This document shows positions 1 to 7,726 of a stretch of 64,000 nucleotides of DNA, in pieces. The stretch lies in the NCBI RefSeq assembly GCF_900199545.1, contig NZ_LT962671.1, positions 251,499-315,498 of the forward strand, given 5' to 3'. This DNA is from Raoultibacter massiliensis (GTDB taxonomy: Bacteria; Actinomycetota; Coriobacteriia; Coriobacteriales; Eggerthellaceae). Position numbers and translations under genes: made by a program. Numbering within the stretch: the stretch's first letter is position 1; each line of letters opens with the position of its first letter. Below the pieces are notes generated by a model. That model was given only the letters and a program-made list of their open reading frames with translations. It searched no databases and was not told where the DNA came from.

Positions 1-263
1 TCCGCGGCGTCGAAGGCGTCGCGGGCGCCTTCGAGCTCGTCCGTGTCGTCGAGCTCGTTTGCCATCGTGCCGGCTGCCATCCGCCTGAGGCTCGCCGATC
101 CCATATGCTGCGGTTCGGCAGGCTTTCCAGGCAGCCCGAATCCGCTTCCGACGACTCCCTCGCGGAAGGACTCGCCGCCTGCCACCACGCCGGAGTTGAG
201 AAGGTTCTCCCTCTCTCCGGCGACGACGTTGTGCATCGGGTCCCTGTCAGGGCCCCTCGTCAT
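1..263 (-). CDS. Conjugal transfer protein, 5' part only (runs off left edge)
   Basis: An open frame begins with ATG at 263 and stays open to the left edge, giving the first 87 residues. The start overlaps the TGA of the VirB4 gene (ATGA), so the two are probably translationally coupled. The visible part is Gly/Glu/Met-rich, hydrophilic, and has no membrane segment or motif. In Gram-positive conjugative elements the gene after virB4 often encodes a large transfer or cell-wall hydrolase protein. That role is inference from position only; nothing in the visible residues shows it. Confidence 0.6.
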   Translation of the reverse strand, partial: MTRGPDRDPMHNVVAGERENLLNSGVVAGGESFREGVVGSGFGLPGKPAEPQHMGSASLRRMAAGTMANELDDTDELEGARDAFDAA

Positions 264-2665
264 CGGGCGGACCTCATGCCCGCGCCGCCGAGGGCAGCCA
301 CTTCTGACGGCTTGGTGGTGAGCAGGTCGTAGATCCTGCCCTTGGGGAGCTCGTTGGTGATCGGGAGCCGTGCGCCTCCAGCCACGAGCAGGCCGTCGCC
401 CGGCTTGATGCCGTCGTCGATGTAGCCGATCTCCTCGTCGGAGAGGTTGAGCGTCTCGGCCCACAGGTCCCTGTCCACCGTCGACTGCTTGTGGAGCATC
501 AGGTAGTCAGAGTTGAGGATCATGGTCGATCCGATGTCGCTGCCGAGCATGAAGCTCGCGTTCTGCGACAGGCCGGTGGCGACAAGGCCGAACTTTCGTC
601 CCTCGGCCCAGAAGCTCTCGAAGTAGGCGATGACGGCAGGGTGCTTGAAGAGGCTCTGCACCTCGTCGATGAACAGCCAGGTGGTCCTCTCCTCCGCGAA
701 GTTCTGGTACATGCGGTTGCGCACCTGCTCTAGGGCGGTGAGCATGCCGAATACCTTCATGTCCGAGTTGAGGTCATGGAGGTCGATGTTCACCATCGGC
801 GCGTCGAGGTGCACGTTGGACGTGCGGTTGAAGAACGAGAACGATCCCTTGACGTGGCGCTCGTAGCGCAGGGCGATCTCCCGCGCGACGGGCTCGGGCT
901 GCTCAAGCAGGAGGTTGTAGAAGTCCTCGAGCACAGGGGTGCCCGCGGCTCCGGACCTGCGGTAGGCCTCCTCGACGCATCGGGCGATGATCGACCTCTC
1001 CGCCTGCGTGAGCCCCTGGTTCCCCTCGGCCATCATCGATGCGGAGAGGGCGAGGAACGCGTCCACCTTGAAGGCGATCTGGAGCGGGTCGGAGAGCGTG
1101 GCGACGTCCTTGGTGTCGAAGGGGTTCATGAACTGGCCGGAGTCGGCGGCCAGCCTGATGCTCACGCCGCCGCCCGCCTCCGCGACGGGGCGGCCCTCGC
1201 CGGTCGGGTCGATCCAGATCCCCTGGGCGCTGTCCCCGTAGAGCATGCGCACCTGAAGCCATACGCTCTTCTGGGCGTTCGACTTTCCCGTGCCCGGGGT
1301 CCCGAAGTCGAATCCCATCGGGGAGGGAAGCGAGAGCCTGTCGAGGATGGTGAGCGTGTTGGTGATCTTCGACTGCCCGAGGTAGATGCCTCCGGGTTGG
1401 TTGATCTCAAGGGAAGCGAAGGGCATCTGCATGGCGATCTGGCCGCTGGTGAGGAGCCTCGTCACGTCGCACTTGTTCGTCGCGAACGGCAGGACGGAGC
1501 CCCAGCCCTCCTCTTGGCGGTAATAGAGCCTCTCGATCGTCAGCGCCGAGCCTTTTGCCGCGGAGATGATGCGGTCGACGCGCTCGTCGAGCTCCGTTTC
1601 GGTGGAGGCGTAGGCGAAGACATAGCCTGCGTACTCGAAGAGCCGCTCGTTCTTGTTGCGCAGGAAGTCGAGCAGCTCCTCTGCGTCGGCCCTCGAATAG
1701 CGCAGCGCGGTCGAGGTCTGGGTGAGGATGATGCCCTTGCTGGCGGCGCGGCTCTTCTGGCCGCGCTCCTCCATGTCCATCCAGTCGATCTTGCCCTGGA
1801 CCATGTCGATCGCCTTGTCCTGGGAGATGGGCTTCAGGTGGAGCGAGATCGAGAGCGGCATGGGGAGGTCTACGATGTTGGAGAGGCAGTCGTCGAGCAG
1901 CACGGATCCGAACGACCTGATCGCCATCACGCAGCACCAGGCGTCGTCGGCCTTGAAAGCGTCGCTTCGTCCGTTTGGCCTGAAGTCCACGGACATGGGG
2001 GCGACGAAGTCGGCCGTGCGCGCGGTGGGGCACTGGGACAAATTGTCCCAGTCGAACTCGAAGGCGCCCAACGGGCTCAGCAGGCCCCTGGCGACCCTGA
2101 GCTTCTCGAGGCCGTCGATGGGCTCGGCCTTGCTCTTGATCCTGGCGAGGGCCTGGACGCAGTCGTTGCGCATCCGCGCCAGCTTCGGGATCGCGGAGTC
2201 GATGTCCTCCGCCTCGGTGGTGAAGGTGAGGTAGCGGTGCCTCTTGAGGTTGGAGACGCCTTCGCGCATCTTGTCGTTGAGGATGCGGTTGTATTCCTCG
2301 ACGTAGGGGTCCAGGCAGGGGTCCGACTTGGGGAAGAACGTCCTGTTGCCGATCTCCTCGGGCGGGACCGGCTCGTTGGTGATGGTCACCTGGACGCTGG
2401 TGTCGGGGTTGAAGTAGTTGTACAGGGCGCTCATGGTGCTGTAGATGTTCTCGCGGATGTCCTTCTTCGCGCACTGGTAGGTGATGTCGCCGAACCGCAC
2501 GGTCTGGCTGAACAGGCCCGGTGCCACCTGTGCCACGCCGTTTTTGAGCATGAGTTCGTAACCGCACAGCTCCAGCGTGCCCTTCTGCCTTTTCCGCTCC
2601 TTCTTTTCATTCTTCCGCTCAGGGGCTTCCGCTGCACCCTTCTTACGCTTCCTCAGCAGGCTCAT
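260..2665 (-). CDS. VirB4-type conjugative transfer ATPase
   Basis: This 801-residue protein is a VirB4/TraE-like ATPase that powers the type IV secretion channel at the cytoplasmic face of the membrane. A Lys/Arg-rich N-terminus (1-30) is followed by the VirB4 N-terminal domain. Walker A GTPGTGKS lies at about 455-462 and Walker B WLFIDEVQ at about 663-670. The length is usual for the family. ATG 2665 has a GGAG site upstream and overlaps the end of prgI by 23 bases; the stop overlaps the next ATG. A 21-base perfect palindrome (2032-2052) lies inside the coding sequence. It is part of the transfer operon transcribed leftwards. Confidence 0.93.
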   Translation of the reverse strand: MSLLRKRKKGAAEAPERKNEKKERKRQKGTLELCGYELMLKNGVAQVAPGLFSQTVRFGDITYQCAKKDIRENIYSTMSALYNYFNPDTSVQVTITNEPVPPEEIGNRTFFPKSDPCLDPYVEEYNRILNDKMREGVSNLKRHRYLTFTTEAEDIDSAIPKLARMRNDCVQALARIKSKAEPIDGLEKLRVARGLLSPLGAFEFDWDNLSQCPTARTADFVAPMSVDFRPNGRSDAFKADDAWCCVMAIRSFGSVLLDDCLSNIVDLPMPLSISLHLKPISQDKAIDMVQGKIDWMDMEERGQKSRAASKGIILTQTSTALRYSRADAEELLDFLRNKNERLFEYAGYVFAYASTETELDERVDRIISAAKGSALTIERLYYRQEEGWGSVLPFATNKCDVTRLLTSGQIAMQMPFASLEINQPGGIYLGQSKITNTLTILDRLSLPSPMGFDFGTPGTGKSNAQKSVWLQVRMLYGDSAQGIWIDPTGEGRPVAEAGGGVSIRLAADSGQFMNPFDTKDVATLSDPLQIAFKVDAFLALSASMMAEGNQGLTQAERSIIARCVEEAYRRSGAAGTPVLEDFYNLLLEQPEPVAREIALRYERHVKGSFSFFNRTSNVHLDAPMVNIDLHDLNSDMKVFGMLTALEQVRNRMYQNFAEERTTWLFIDEVQSLFKHPAVIAYFESFWAEGRKFGLVATGLSQNASFMLGSDIGSTMILNSDYLMLHKQSTVDRDLWAETLNLSDEEIGYIDDGIKPGDGLLVAGGARLPITNELPKGRIYDLLTTKPSEVAALGGAGMRSAR
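2032..2052. repeat. TGGGACAA palindrome, copy 1 (inside virB4)
   Basis: Perfect inverted repeat with arms ACTGGGACAA and TTGTCCCAGT around a single A. It lies inside virB4. The same core occurs at 5936-5954 and 6544-6568. It has no T-tract, so it does not look like a terminator. A DNA-binding site is the simplest reading. Confidence 0.8.
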
Positions 2666-3071
2666 AGAGCTCCGCCCCCTTTCTGTAGGTACGCTTCCTT
2701 TCCTTTCGCGCGAGCTTTCTCGGTTCCAGCGCCAACGGCGCGGCCATCGCGCCCCTGTGGCTTGGCGTGTACTCGAAGTGGCGCTTGGCCAGGTGGTGCT
2801 TCGCCAGCAGCGGCAGGAACCTCTCGAACGGCATTCCGCGGGGCTTCCAGAAGCCCGCGAGCCAGAAGGGCAGTGTTGCGAGCATGATCGGGAACGTGGC
2901 GTCCGAGGGGTCGACCCCCAGCCAGAACCAGCATGCGAGGGCGGTCGCTATCGCGGTGGCGAAGCCCCCCGCCAGGCACACGCAGGTCCTGATGGACATG
3001 TCGCCGAACAGCTTCTGCTCGTACTCTCCGATGTCCTTCTGGATTGGGATGTGGAGCTTGTCGTCGATCAA
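2643..3071 (-). CDS. PrgI family conjugation membrane protein
   Basis: 142 residues from a TTG start at 3071. Start choice: the TTG follows a GGGGGC site just downstream of the preceding gene's stop and gives the N-terminus LIDDKLHIPIQKDIGEYEQK, typical of PrgI proteins. Longer in-frame extensions would read through the upstream gene in another frame. Two hydrophobic segments (about 30-50 and 57-72) are followed by a basic C-terminus. PrgI is a small membrane component encoded directly before VirB4 in Gram-positive transfer systems, as here. It overlaps virB4 by 23 bases. Confidence 0.85.
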   Translation of the reverse strand: MIDDKLHIPIQKDIGEYEQKLFGDMSIRTCVCLAGGFATAIATALACWFWLGVDPSDATFPIMLATLPFWLAGFWKPRGMPFERFLPLLAKHHLAKRHFEYTPSHRGAMAAPLALEPRKLARKERKRTYRKGAELYEPAEEA

Positions 3072-3081
3072 ACCGAGCCCC

Positions 3082-3300
3082 CTAAGCCGGCATCCACGAG
3101 GTGTCGAGCTGGCCGAAGTAGACGGCTGCGGCGATGATGATCGCGCCGCCGGCGATGGTCGCGATTCCGGCCTCCATGCCCTCGCCGCCGCCACCGCGGT
3201 TTCCGAAGGAGCGTCCGAGCTGTACTGCCCCCCAGACCACGAGGAACCCTCCGAGGAACGTCACGCAGCCCGTCACGAGCGAGATGATTTTTGCAAGCAT
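3082..3300 (-). CDS. Small membrane protein, Maff2/VirB2-like
   Basis: 72 residues with two hydrophobic helices (about 4-30 and 46-64) separated by a Gly-rich loop (NRGGGGEG). A good AAAGGAGG ribosome site lies just before ATG 3300. Small two-helix proteins of this kind (Maff2 family) sit between virD4 and prgI in actinobacterial and clostridial ICEs and resemble pilin-like TrbC/VirB2 subunits. The family assignment rests on size, topology and position. The stop is 10 bases before the TTG of prgI. Confidence 0.75.
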   Translation of the reverse strand: MLAKIISLVTGCVTFLGGFLVVWGAVQLGRSFGNRGGGGEGMEAGIATIAGGAIIIAAAVYFGQLDTSWMPA

Positions 3301-3373
3301 GTGATTGCCTCCTTTGCGTCGTTGGCGCCTGGGTGGAAGGGGCGCCTTGCCTTGCGTGGTAAGATTTGGATGC

Positions 3374-3391
3374 GGAGCGCGCGAGCGCTCC
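3374..3391. repeat. Hairpin between virD4 and Maff2-like gene
   Basis: Perfect 7-bp stem (GGAGCGC/GCGCTCC) closed by a GCGA tetraloop, in the 180-base gap between virD4 and the small membrane protein gene. The gap holds no other supported gene. It could be an RNA-processing or stability element; no T-tract follows on the minus strand. Confidence 0.45.
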
Positions 3392-3480
3392 TTTGCGTCT
3401 TGACGGCGGCAGCCGCATCGAGGGTGGAAGCTCGAAGCGGCCGAGTTGCTCGCGCATTGCCGCCGTCTCCGTGGCTTTCC

Positions 3481-5331
3481 CTAGACCACCTCCCTCATCC
3501 CCGCCGCATACGCGCCGAAGTCGAAGGGCTTGGCGTATATGGACCCCTTGTGCCCGGGCTCGACCTCGGCCCATCGGGGATGCTGCGCGGCGTCGTATTT
3601 GTCGTCTTGGAACGGATAGGTTCCCGCGATGAGCAGCAGGGCCTTCCTCCTGGAGAGGCGTCCCACCTCGTCGGGGAGCATGAGCGGTCTCTCGAAGATC
3701 GTTCGGTTCACGGTGGTCGACTTGTTCTGCCCCTCCGTGTCGTTGAGGGTGAGGGAGGCGATGGTCTGGTTTCCCAGCATCTTCGAGATCTCCTCGTTGG
3801 TGCCGAACAGCGTCGACCCCAGGAACAGCGTCGTGTCGCAACAAGCCCTGATGGACAGCGCCTTCTCCTCGCCATAGGTGCCCTTCAGCTGCTCGAAGGA
3901 CTGCAGGATCATGGACATCGAGACGTTCCTGCTTCGGATGACCGCGATGAACCTGTCTATGTCGGGGAGCTTGCCGATGTTCGCGAACTCGTCGAAGACC
4001 AGGTGGACCGGCGTGGGGAGCTTGCCGCCGTGGTCGATGATCGCCGCATCGCAAAGCTCGTTCACCGCCTGCCACATGAGCATGGCGAACAGGAAGTTGA
4101 AGGTCCCGCGGGTGTCCGGCATCGACGCGAACACGACCGTCTTCTGCCCGGCGTCCCCCATGGCGTCGAGGTGCAGCTCGTCGTCCGCCAGGATGTCCTG
4201 CACGTTGTCGGCCATCATGGGCAGGCATCGCGTGTTGCAGCTGATGATGATCGACTTCAGGGTCTCTCCGGCCGCGGTCTTGAAGCGCTTGTACGCGTTG
4301 AGGGCGAAGTCCTTCGACTGGTCTGCTGGTTCCCTTACCTGCTCCCAGCGCACCGTGGAGGCTCCGTTCGTGAACGCCCTGGAGTTCTCGTCGAAGGGCT
4401 GCTCGTCCTTGGCGGAGACCAGTCTCTTGCCCGTCTCCAGCTCGTGGAAGAGCAGGTCGAGCGGGCTCATGTAAGACTCGTTGCCCTCGCGTGCCTCTGC
4501 CAGGGAGAGGAGCGTCAGCATCCCGGGGAGGCTGCGGTCCTCTGGAGGGCAGTGGTGGACGAGGTAGGCGATGAGGGCCGTGTAGAGCAGGCGCTCGGCG
4601 TTCTCCCAGAACGGGTCGCCCGTGTGCTCGGCGTCGCCGGTGGTGTTGGTGATGAGGCATTCGACGATGGCGAGCACGTCGATGTCGCTCCTCACGTAGG
4701 CCAGCGGGTTGTAGTGGCTTGAGGCCTCCATCCTGACCAGGTCGAAGTTCCTGATCCTGTAGCCTGCGGCCTGGAACATCCAGCCCGTGGAGCCGATGAG
4801 GGTGCCCTTGGGGTCGGTCACCAGGTAGCTCGCGTTCATCTGCATCAGCAGCGGCAGCACGTGGCTGCGGGTCTTGCCCGTGCCGGGAGTGCCGACGACG
4901 CAGATGTTTCGGTTGCGATCGGTCTCCAGGTCGAACTCTGTCCTGGAGACGGGGATTCCTATGTTCTTGGTGAGGGGGATGTTCAGCGAGGGGTCGTCCC
5001 GGTTCATGAGCCCTTTGCCTTCGTCGACGGTTCCCCAGCGTGAGGAGCCATGCTCTTCGCCGCGCCTGAACGTTCCGCCCCTAAGTGCCCTGTGGACCCA
5101 GATTCCCCAGATCGCGCAGGCAGCGAGGATGCCCGCCAGCGGCGCGAGCGCGTTAGCGCGCCCTATGCCGCCGCCCGCTATCCAGCCGGGCAGCTGCACG
5201 AGGGCTTCGAAGGGGTCCAGGGAGCCTTCCGGAAGGGCAAGAAGGCTCCCTGCGAAGACGAAGCTTGCGAGGGCAGCGCAGGCTGAGAGAAGGGCGACTT
5301 TCGCCACGGTATGTCTTGCGAAGGGCGTCAA
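3481..5331 (-). CDS. VirD4/TraG-type coupling ATPase
   Basis: 616 residues. This type IV coupling protein links the relaxosome to the channel at the inner membrane. Two membrane helices (about 11-30 and 57-79) precede a cytoplasmic ATPase domain. Walker A GTPGTGKT is at about 147-154 and Walker B VHLVFDEFAN at about 442-451. The start is TTG 5331, which overlaps the TGA of the preceding gene (TTGA) behind an AGGGG site. The frame stays open to 6246, but that extension is composition-driven readthrough opposite the two real upstream genes and has no family-like sequence. Confidence 0.93.
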   Translation of the reverse strand: MTPFARHTVAKVALLSACAALASFVFAGSLLALPEGSLDPFEALVQLPGWIAGGGIGRANALAPLAGILAACAIWGIWVHRALRGGTFRRGEEHGSSRWGTVDEGKGLMNRDDPSLNIPLTKNIGIPVSRTEFDLETDRNRNICVVGTPGTGKTRSHVLPLLMQMNASYLVTDPKGTLIGSTGWMFQAAGYRIRNFDLVRMEASSHYNPLAYVRSDIDVLAIVECLITNTTGDAEHTGDPFWENAERLLYTALIAYLVHHCPPEDRSLPGMLTLLSLAEAREGNESYMSPLDLLFHELETGKRLVSAKDEQPFDENSRAFTNGASTVRWEQVREPADQSKDFALNAYKRFKTAAGETLKSIIISCNTRCLPMMADNVQDILADDELHLDAMGDAGQKTVVFASMPDTRGTFNFLFAMLMWQAVNELCDAAIIDHGGKLPTPVHLVFDEFANIGKLPDIDRFIAVIRSRNVSMSMILQSFEQLKGTYGEEKALSIRACCDTTLFLGSTLFGTNEEISKMLGNQTIASLTLNDTEGQNKSTTVNRTIFERPLMLPDEVGRLSRRKALLLIAGTYPFQDDKYDAAQHPRWAEVEPGHKGSIYAKPFDFGAYAAGMREVV

Positions 5332-5918
5332 CGGCCCCTCGCCTGGTCGATTACCTCGCGGCTCCTTCCGCGTGCGCGCTCTGCGAGTTCCGCTGATTTC
5401 TTGAATGCCTCGACTCGGTCCTGGAGGGGCTCCTTGTCGGGATCGTCGATTCCGTGTTTTGCCTTGTCCGGGTCCTTGCGCCCGCGCTCCCTTGCGAGCT
5501 GCTGCTCGGCGCGCTTGCAGGCCCTGTTGGTCTCGTCTGCCAGCTCGTTGAAGCAGCGGGCAACCTCGGGCGCGTCGTCGACCCTGAATATCAGGAACGA
5601 CTTCTCGCCTTCGTCGTAGAACTCGTGCTGCAGTGCTTCTCGGTCGAGCTTCCCGTCGATGACCTCCTTGATCGTCTCGAACTCGGGCAGCTCCTTGAAT
5701 TCGTGCAGGTTGAGCTTCGCCCATTCCGGTGCCGTCTCGGGCTGCTGGGGGTTGGCAAGTGCGGCTCCTTCGCGGCCGATCTCGCCGACGGAGTTCCTGA
5801 AGGCCATGGAGACCCTTGCGGCGCCGTGGCTCATGGCCGCTTGCCCGGCTTCCTGCCCGACGCGGACCATCCAGTCGAACAGCTTCTCTCCGGATTCGTC
5901 CCCGAAGTCGCTCGGCAT
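5328..5918 (-). CDS. PcfB/DUF3801-like conjugation protein
   Basis: 196 residues, hydrophilic, no membrane segment. An N-terminal domain (about 1-140) resembles the DUF3801/PcfB family, encoded directly before the VirD4 coupling protein in enterococcal pCF10 and related elements, where it takes part in substrate presentation. The C-terminal 50 residues are highly charged and helical. It starts at ATG 5918 behind GGAGGGAAAC. Its stop overlaps the TTG of virD4, indicating coupled translation. Confidence 0.75.
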   Translation of the reverse strand: MPSDFGDESGEKLFDWMVRVGQEAGQAAMSHGAARVSMAFRNSVGEIGREGAALANPQQPETAPEWAKLNLHEFKELPEFETIKEVIDGKLDREALQHEFYDEGEKSFLIFRVDDAPEVARCFNELADETNRACKRAEQQLARERGRKDPDKAKHGIDDPDKEPLQDRVEAFKKSAELAERARGRSREVIDQARGR

Positions 5919-5935
5919 GTTTCCCTCCTTCTCTG

Positions 5936-5954
5936 CTGGGACGATTTGTCCCAG
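5936..5954. repeat. TGGGACAA palindrome, copy 2 (between HTH gene and pcfB)
   Basis: Inverted repeat with arms CTGGGAC and GTCCCAG around GATTT, just upstream of the pcfB ribosome site and 3 bases beyond the stop of the small HTH gene. Same core as the copies at 2032 and 6544. Its position suggests control of the pcfB-virD4-virB4 run. Confidence 0.75.
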
Positions 5955-5957
5955 TGG

Positions 5958-6227
5958 CTAGGGCCGTCGTTTTCTGCGGGAGTGAATCTGCTCTGGAAGG
6001 TCGTCGATGGCGACGAAGAAGTATTCCCTGAAGTCGATGCAGAACATGTGGGTGGTCTTTATCAGCTCCAGGGCGCTGAGGGTGACCTCGCCCCTGAGCT
6101 TCTTCCCGGCGTTGGTGTCGCTGATGCCGAGTCTCCTGGCGTATTCCGTGGTCGACATGCCGCATCTTTCCTTGCTGCTGTTGATCACTCCCAAAAACTG
6201 CCTGGTAATCGGGTCTAAGTCTTCCAT
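5958..6227 (-). CDS. Small XRE-like helix-turn-helix protein
   Basis: 89 residues. The start is ATG 6227, chosen because GGAGGAAGC lies immediately upstream; in-frame GTG 6242 and ATG 6239 lack such a site. Residues about 25-60 form a lambda-repressor-like HTH (GMSTTEYARRLGISDTNAGK). It heads the minus-strand transfer operon, with pcfB 39 bases after its stop. Likely a regulator of transfer gene expression. The TGGGACAA palindromes on both sides are candidate targets, which is inference. Confidence 0.75.
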   Translation of the reverse strand: MEDLDPITRQFLGVINSSKERCGMSTTEYARRLGISDTNAGKKLRGEVTLSALELIKTTHMFCIDFREYFFVAIDDLPEQIHSRRKRRP

Positions 6228-6330
6228 TGCTTCCTCCATCACTCACGGCTGCGAGTCGCCGTAGCCGCGGCCCCTTCAGGCCCGGTGATGCTGGGAAGGG
6301 TAACGGTGCGCTTCGTGTCTGTGTTGAAAC

Positions 6331-6369
6331 CCGTCATGTGGCGACGGGAATCCGTCATGAGGTGACGGG
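6331..6369. repeat. Tandem CCGTCATG...GACGGG repeats
   Basis: Two 18-base copies (6331-6348 and 6352-6369) differ at only two positions and start 21 bases apart. Each begins CCGTCAT and ends GACGGG, so each can fold. The unit resembles the CGTCATAG iteron of the rep gene. Confidence 0.65.
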
Positions 6370-6543
6370 TCGGGCGGGCGCAACGCGATCGGGAGGCAGT
6401 GGGCCGAACCCGCGCCTGGGCACAGTAATACTGTCTGCACTCTATAGAAAACTGAGTTTTCAGGTGCCCAATACATAGGACAGTGAATAATGAAAGACCA
6501 GTTGGCAGGTTGTTTTCGACGAAGGCGGACAACCGCAGCAAGC

Positions 6544-6568
6544 TTACTGGGACAATTTGTCCCAGTAA
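6544..6568. repeat. TGGGACAA palindrome, copy 3 (downstream of rep)
   Basis: Perfect 25-base palindrome: arms TTACTGGGACAA and TTGTCCCAGTAA around one T. It starts a few bases beyond the rep stop. There is no T-run after the stem in the rep direction, so a terminator role is weakly supported. It shares its core with the copies at 2032 and 5936. Confidence 0.8.
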
Positions 6569-6571
6569 GAC

Positions 6572-7726
6572 TTAACCGGGTTTGAGTTTCTCGTCGCGAT
6601 AGGCTCGGTAATCGCCCATCGCATCGCTCAGATGATCGAAGCCGCTGCTGAAGTCCCAGGCCTTCGCCCAGAGCTCACGTGCCACGGGGTCCGAGTCGCG
6701 CCACTCCGCCTCGAGCCTGTTGATGCGCTCCTCTTCCTGCTGGCGCCGCGCCTCGGCCTCCCTTTCGGCCCTCTGCCGCTCGATTCGGGCGCGCTCGCTT
6801 CTCCGTTTCGCGATGGCGGATTCCAAGCTCAAGCCTGCGACGGGCCTGTTGGGCTTCAGCCAGGTTGACAACGTGGCGATGAAGCGCTGCTCCGTGCCGG
6901 CGTTTTCCTGCTGGATCACGTAGCGGCGATAGGTCTTTGCAAGGAAGTCCTCGTCGACCCCCTCGCATCCGAGCGTTTCGCCCCACACCCTCCAGGCCTT
7001 CTCCTTAGCGCACTGGGATGCCTTGGAGCGGGGGACCTTTTCCCATGCGCTCTCGAACTCGTCGCTTGTCTCCTCCGGCCCTCCATCCTCCTTGCCGCAA
7101 GAAAGTTTTCCTGGCTGCCTGGTTGGTTGGTCAGAAGATAATCTCTCAGTAGTCTCTGAGTAATCTTTGTATATGTCTGGCGAATTTTCGCCATACCTAT
7201 GACGAAATTTCGACATAGGGGTACCCGAGTCAGGGTCTTCTCCGTCATAGCTATGACGTTTTTTCGTCATAGGGTCCGGGCATGTGCTTTGCTCTGGGTA
7301 GGTGAGCTCTGCGATGCGCTTGGGGTCGATCGCGATGAACATCACGTTCCCCATCATGCCCGCCCCGCACTCCACGTTGCGGAATATGCGCTTCACGGCC
7401 CCGAGCTCTTCGAGCCTTACGACGGCATCCTTGGCCTGCCTCTTGCTGATCCCGAAGTGCTCCGAGAGCTGCTCGTAGTTTCGCTGCAGGTAGTCCGAGG
7501 CGAAGCGCTTCTGGTAAGCGATTACGTCGCCCGTGTATTCGTCGCGCACCTCTCTGGGACGGTACCAGTAGAGGACGTCCGAGAGGATGTTGATCGCCAC
7601 CAGGTCCGCCTTGCCCGATGGCGTCGTTATTGTCTTGTACCAGGTTGCGGGTATGACGTTTCCCGTTACGGCCATGGTCGCGATGGCGTCAACGGCAGCG
7701 TTCCCCGTCAGCTTCCGTGCGATCAT
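6572..7726 (-). CDS. Winged-helix replication-initiator-like protein with internal iterons
   Basis: 384 residues. The N-terminal 130 residues contain a winged-helix domain (ISKRQAKDAVVRLEELGAV is the recognition region), as in plasmid and phage replication proteins. The middle (about 150-185) carries two similar peptides, PMTKKRHSYDGEDP and PMSKFRHRYGENSP, encoded by DNA packed with inverted repeats (7178-7272). The C-terminal part is strongly charged and coiled-coil-like (about 300-355). The arrangement recalls RepA_N-type initiators, whose origin lies inside the rep gene; this is an analogy, not a demonstrated homology. ATG 7726 overlaps the mobC stop (ATGA). It probably supports replication of the excised element. 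Confidence 0.65.
   Translation of the reverse strand: MIARKLTGNAAVDAIATMAVTGNVIPATWYKTITTPSGKADLVAINILSDVLYWYRPREVRDEYTGDVIAYQKRFASDYLQRNYEQLSEHFGISKRQAKDAVVRLEELGAVKRIFRNVECGAGMMGNVMFIAIDPKRIAELTYPEQSTCPDPMTKKRHSYDGEDPDSGTPMSKFRHRYGENSPDIYKDYSETTERLSSDQPTRQPGKLSCGKEDGGPEETSDEFESAWEKVPRSKASQCAKEKAWRVWGETLGCEGVDEDFLAKTYRRYVIQQENAGTEQRFIATLSTWLKPNRPVAGLSLESAIAKRRSERARIERQRAEREAEARRQQEEERINRLEAEWRDSDPVARELWAKAWDFSSGFDHLSDAMGDYRAYRDEKLKPG
7178..7272. repeat. Iteron cluster inside the rep gene (candidate origin)
   Basis: Six near-identical 8-base units related to CGTCATAG occur in alternating orientation: 7189-7196, 7197-7204 (inverted), 7211-7218, 7243-7250, 7251-7258 (inverted) and 7265-7272. 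Units at 7243-7258 form a perfect 16-base palindrome. A TGGCGAA/TTCGCCA palindrome occupies 7178-7193. The density of units, the A/T-rich spacers and the location in the replication gene suggest an origin. Confidence 0.7.

Larger units (their letters stand above)
6228..6571. other. Intergenic control region between rep and the transfer operon
   Basis: No convincing gene. It contains the direct repeats at 6331-6369, an ACAGTAATACTGT palindrome (6422-6434), a 15-base palindrome with arms GAAAACT/AGTTTTC (6447-6461), and a 25-base palindrome at 6544-6568. Base composition around 6420-6500 is A/T-rich, as expected for a promoter firing leftwards into the HTH-pcfB-virD4 operon; no clean -35/-10 pair could be assigned. 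oriT or the replication origin could also lie here. Confidence 0.6.

Noticed and set aside
776..2887. 703-codon open frame opposite virB4
   Set aside because: Composition-driven antisense frame over a clear VirB4; the translation is low in hydrophobic order and has no motif.
5332..6246. 305-codon N-terminal extension of the VirD4 frame
   Set aside because: It runs antiphase through the PcfB-like and HTH genes, both with good ribosome sites; the real coupling protein starts at TTG 5331.
6239..6541. Possible 100-residue minus-strand gene before the small HTH gene
   Set aside because: It overlaps the palindrome-rich control region, has no ribosome site and reads as random Arg/Thr/Ser-rich sequence.
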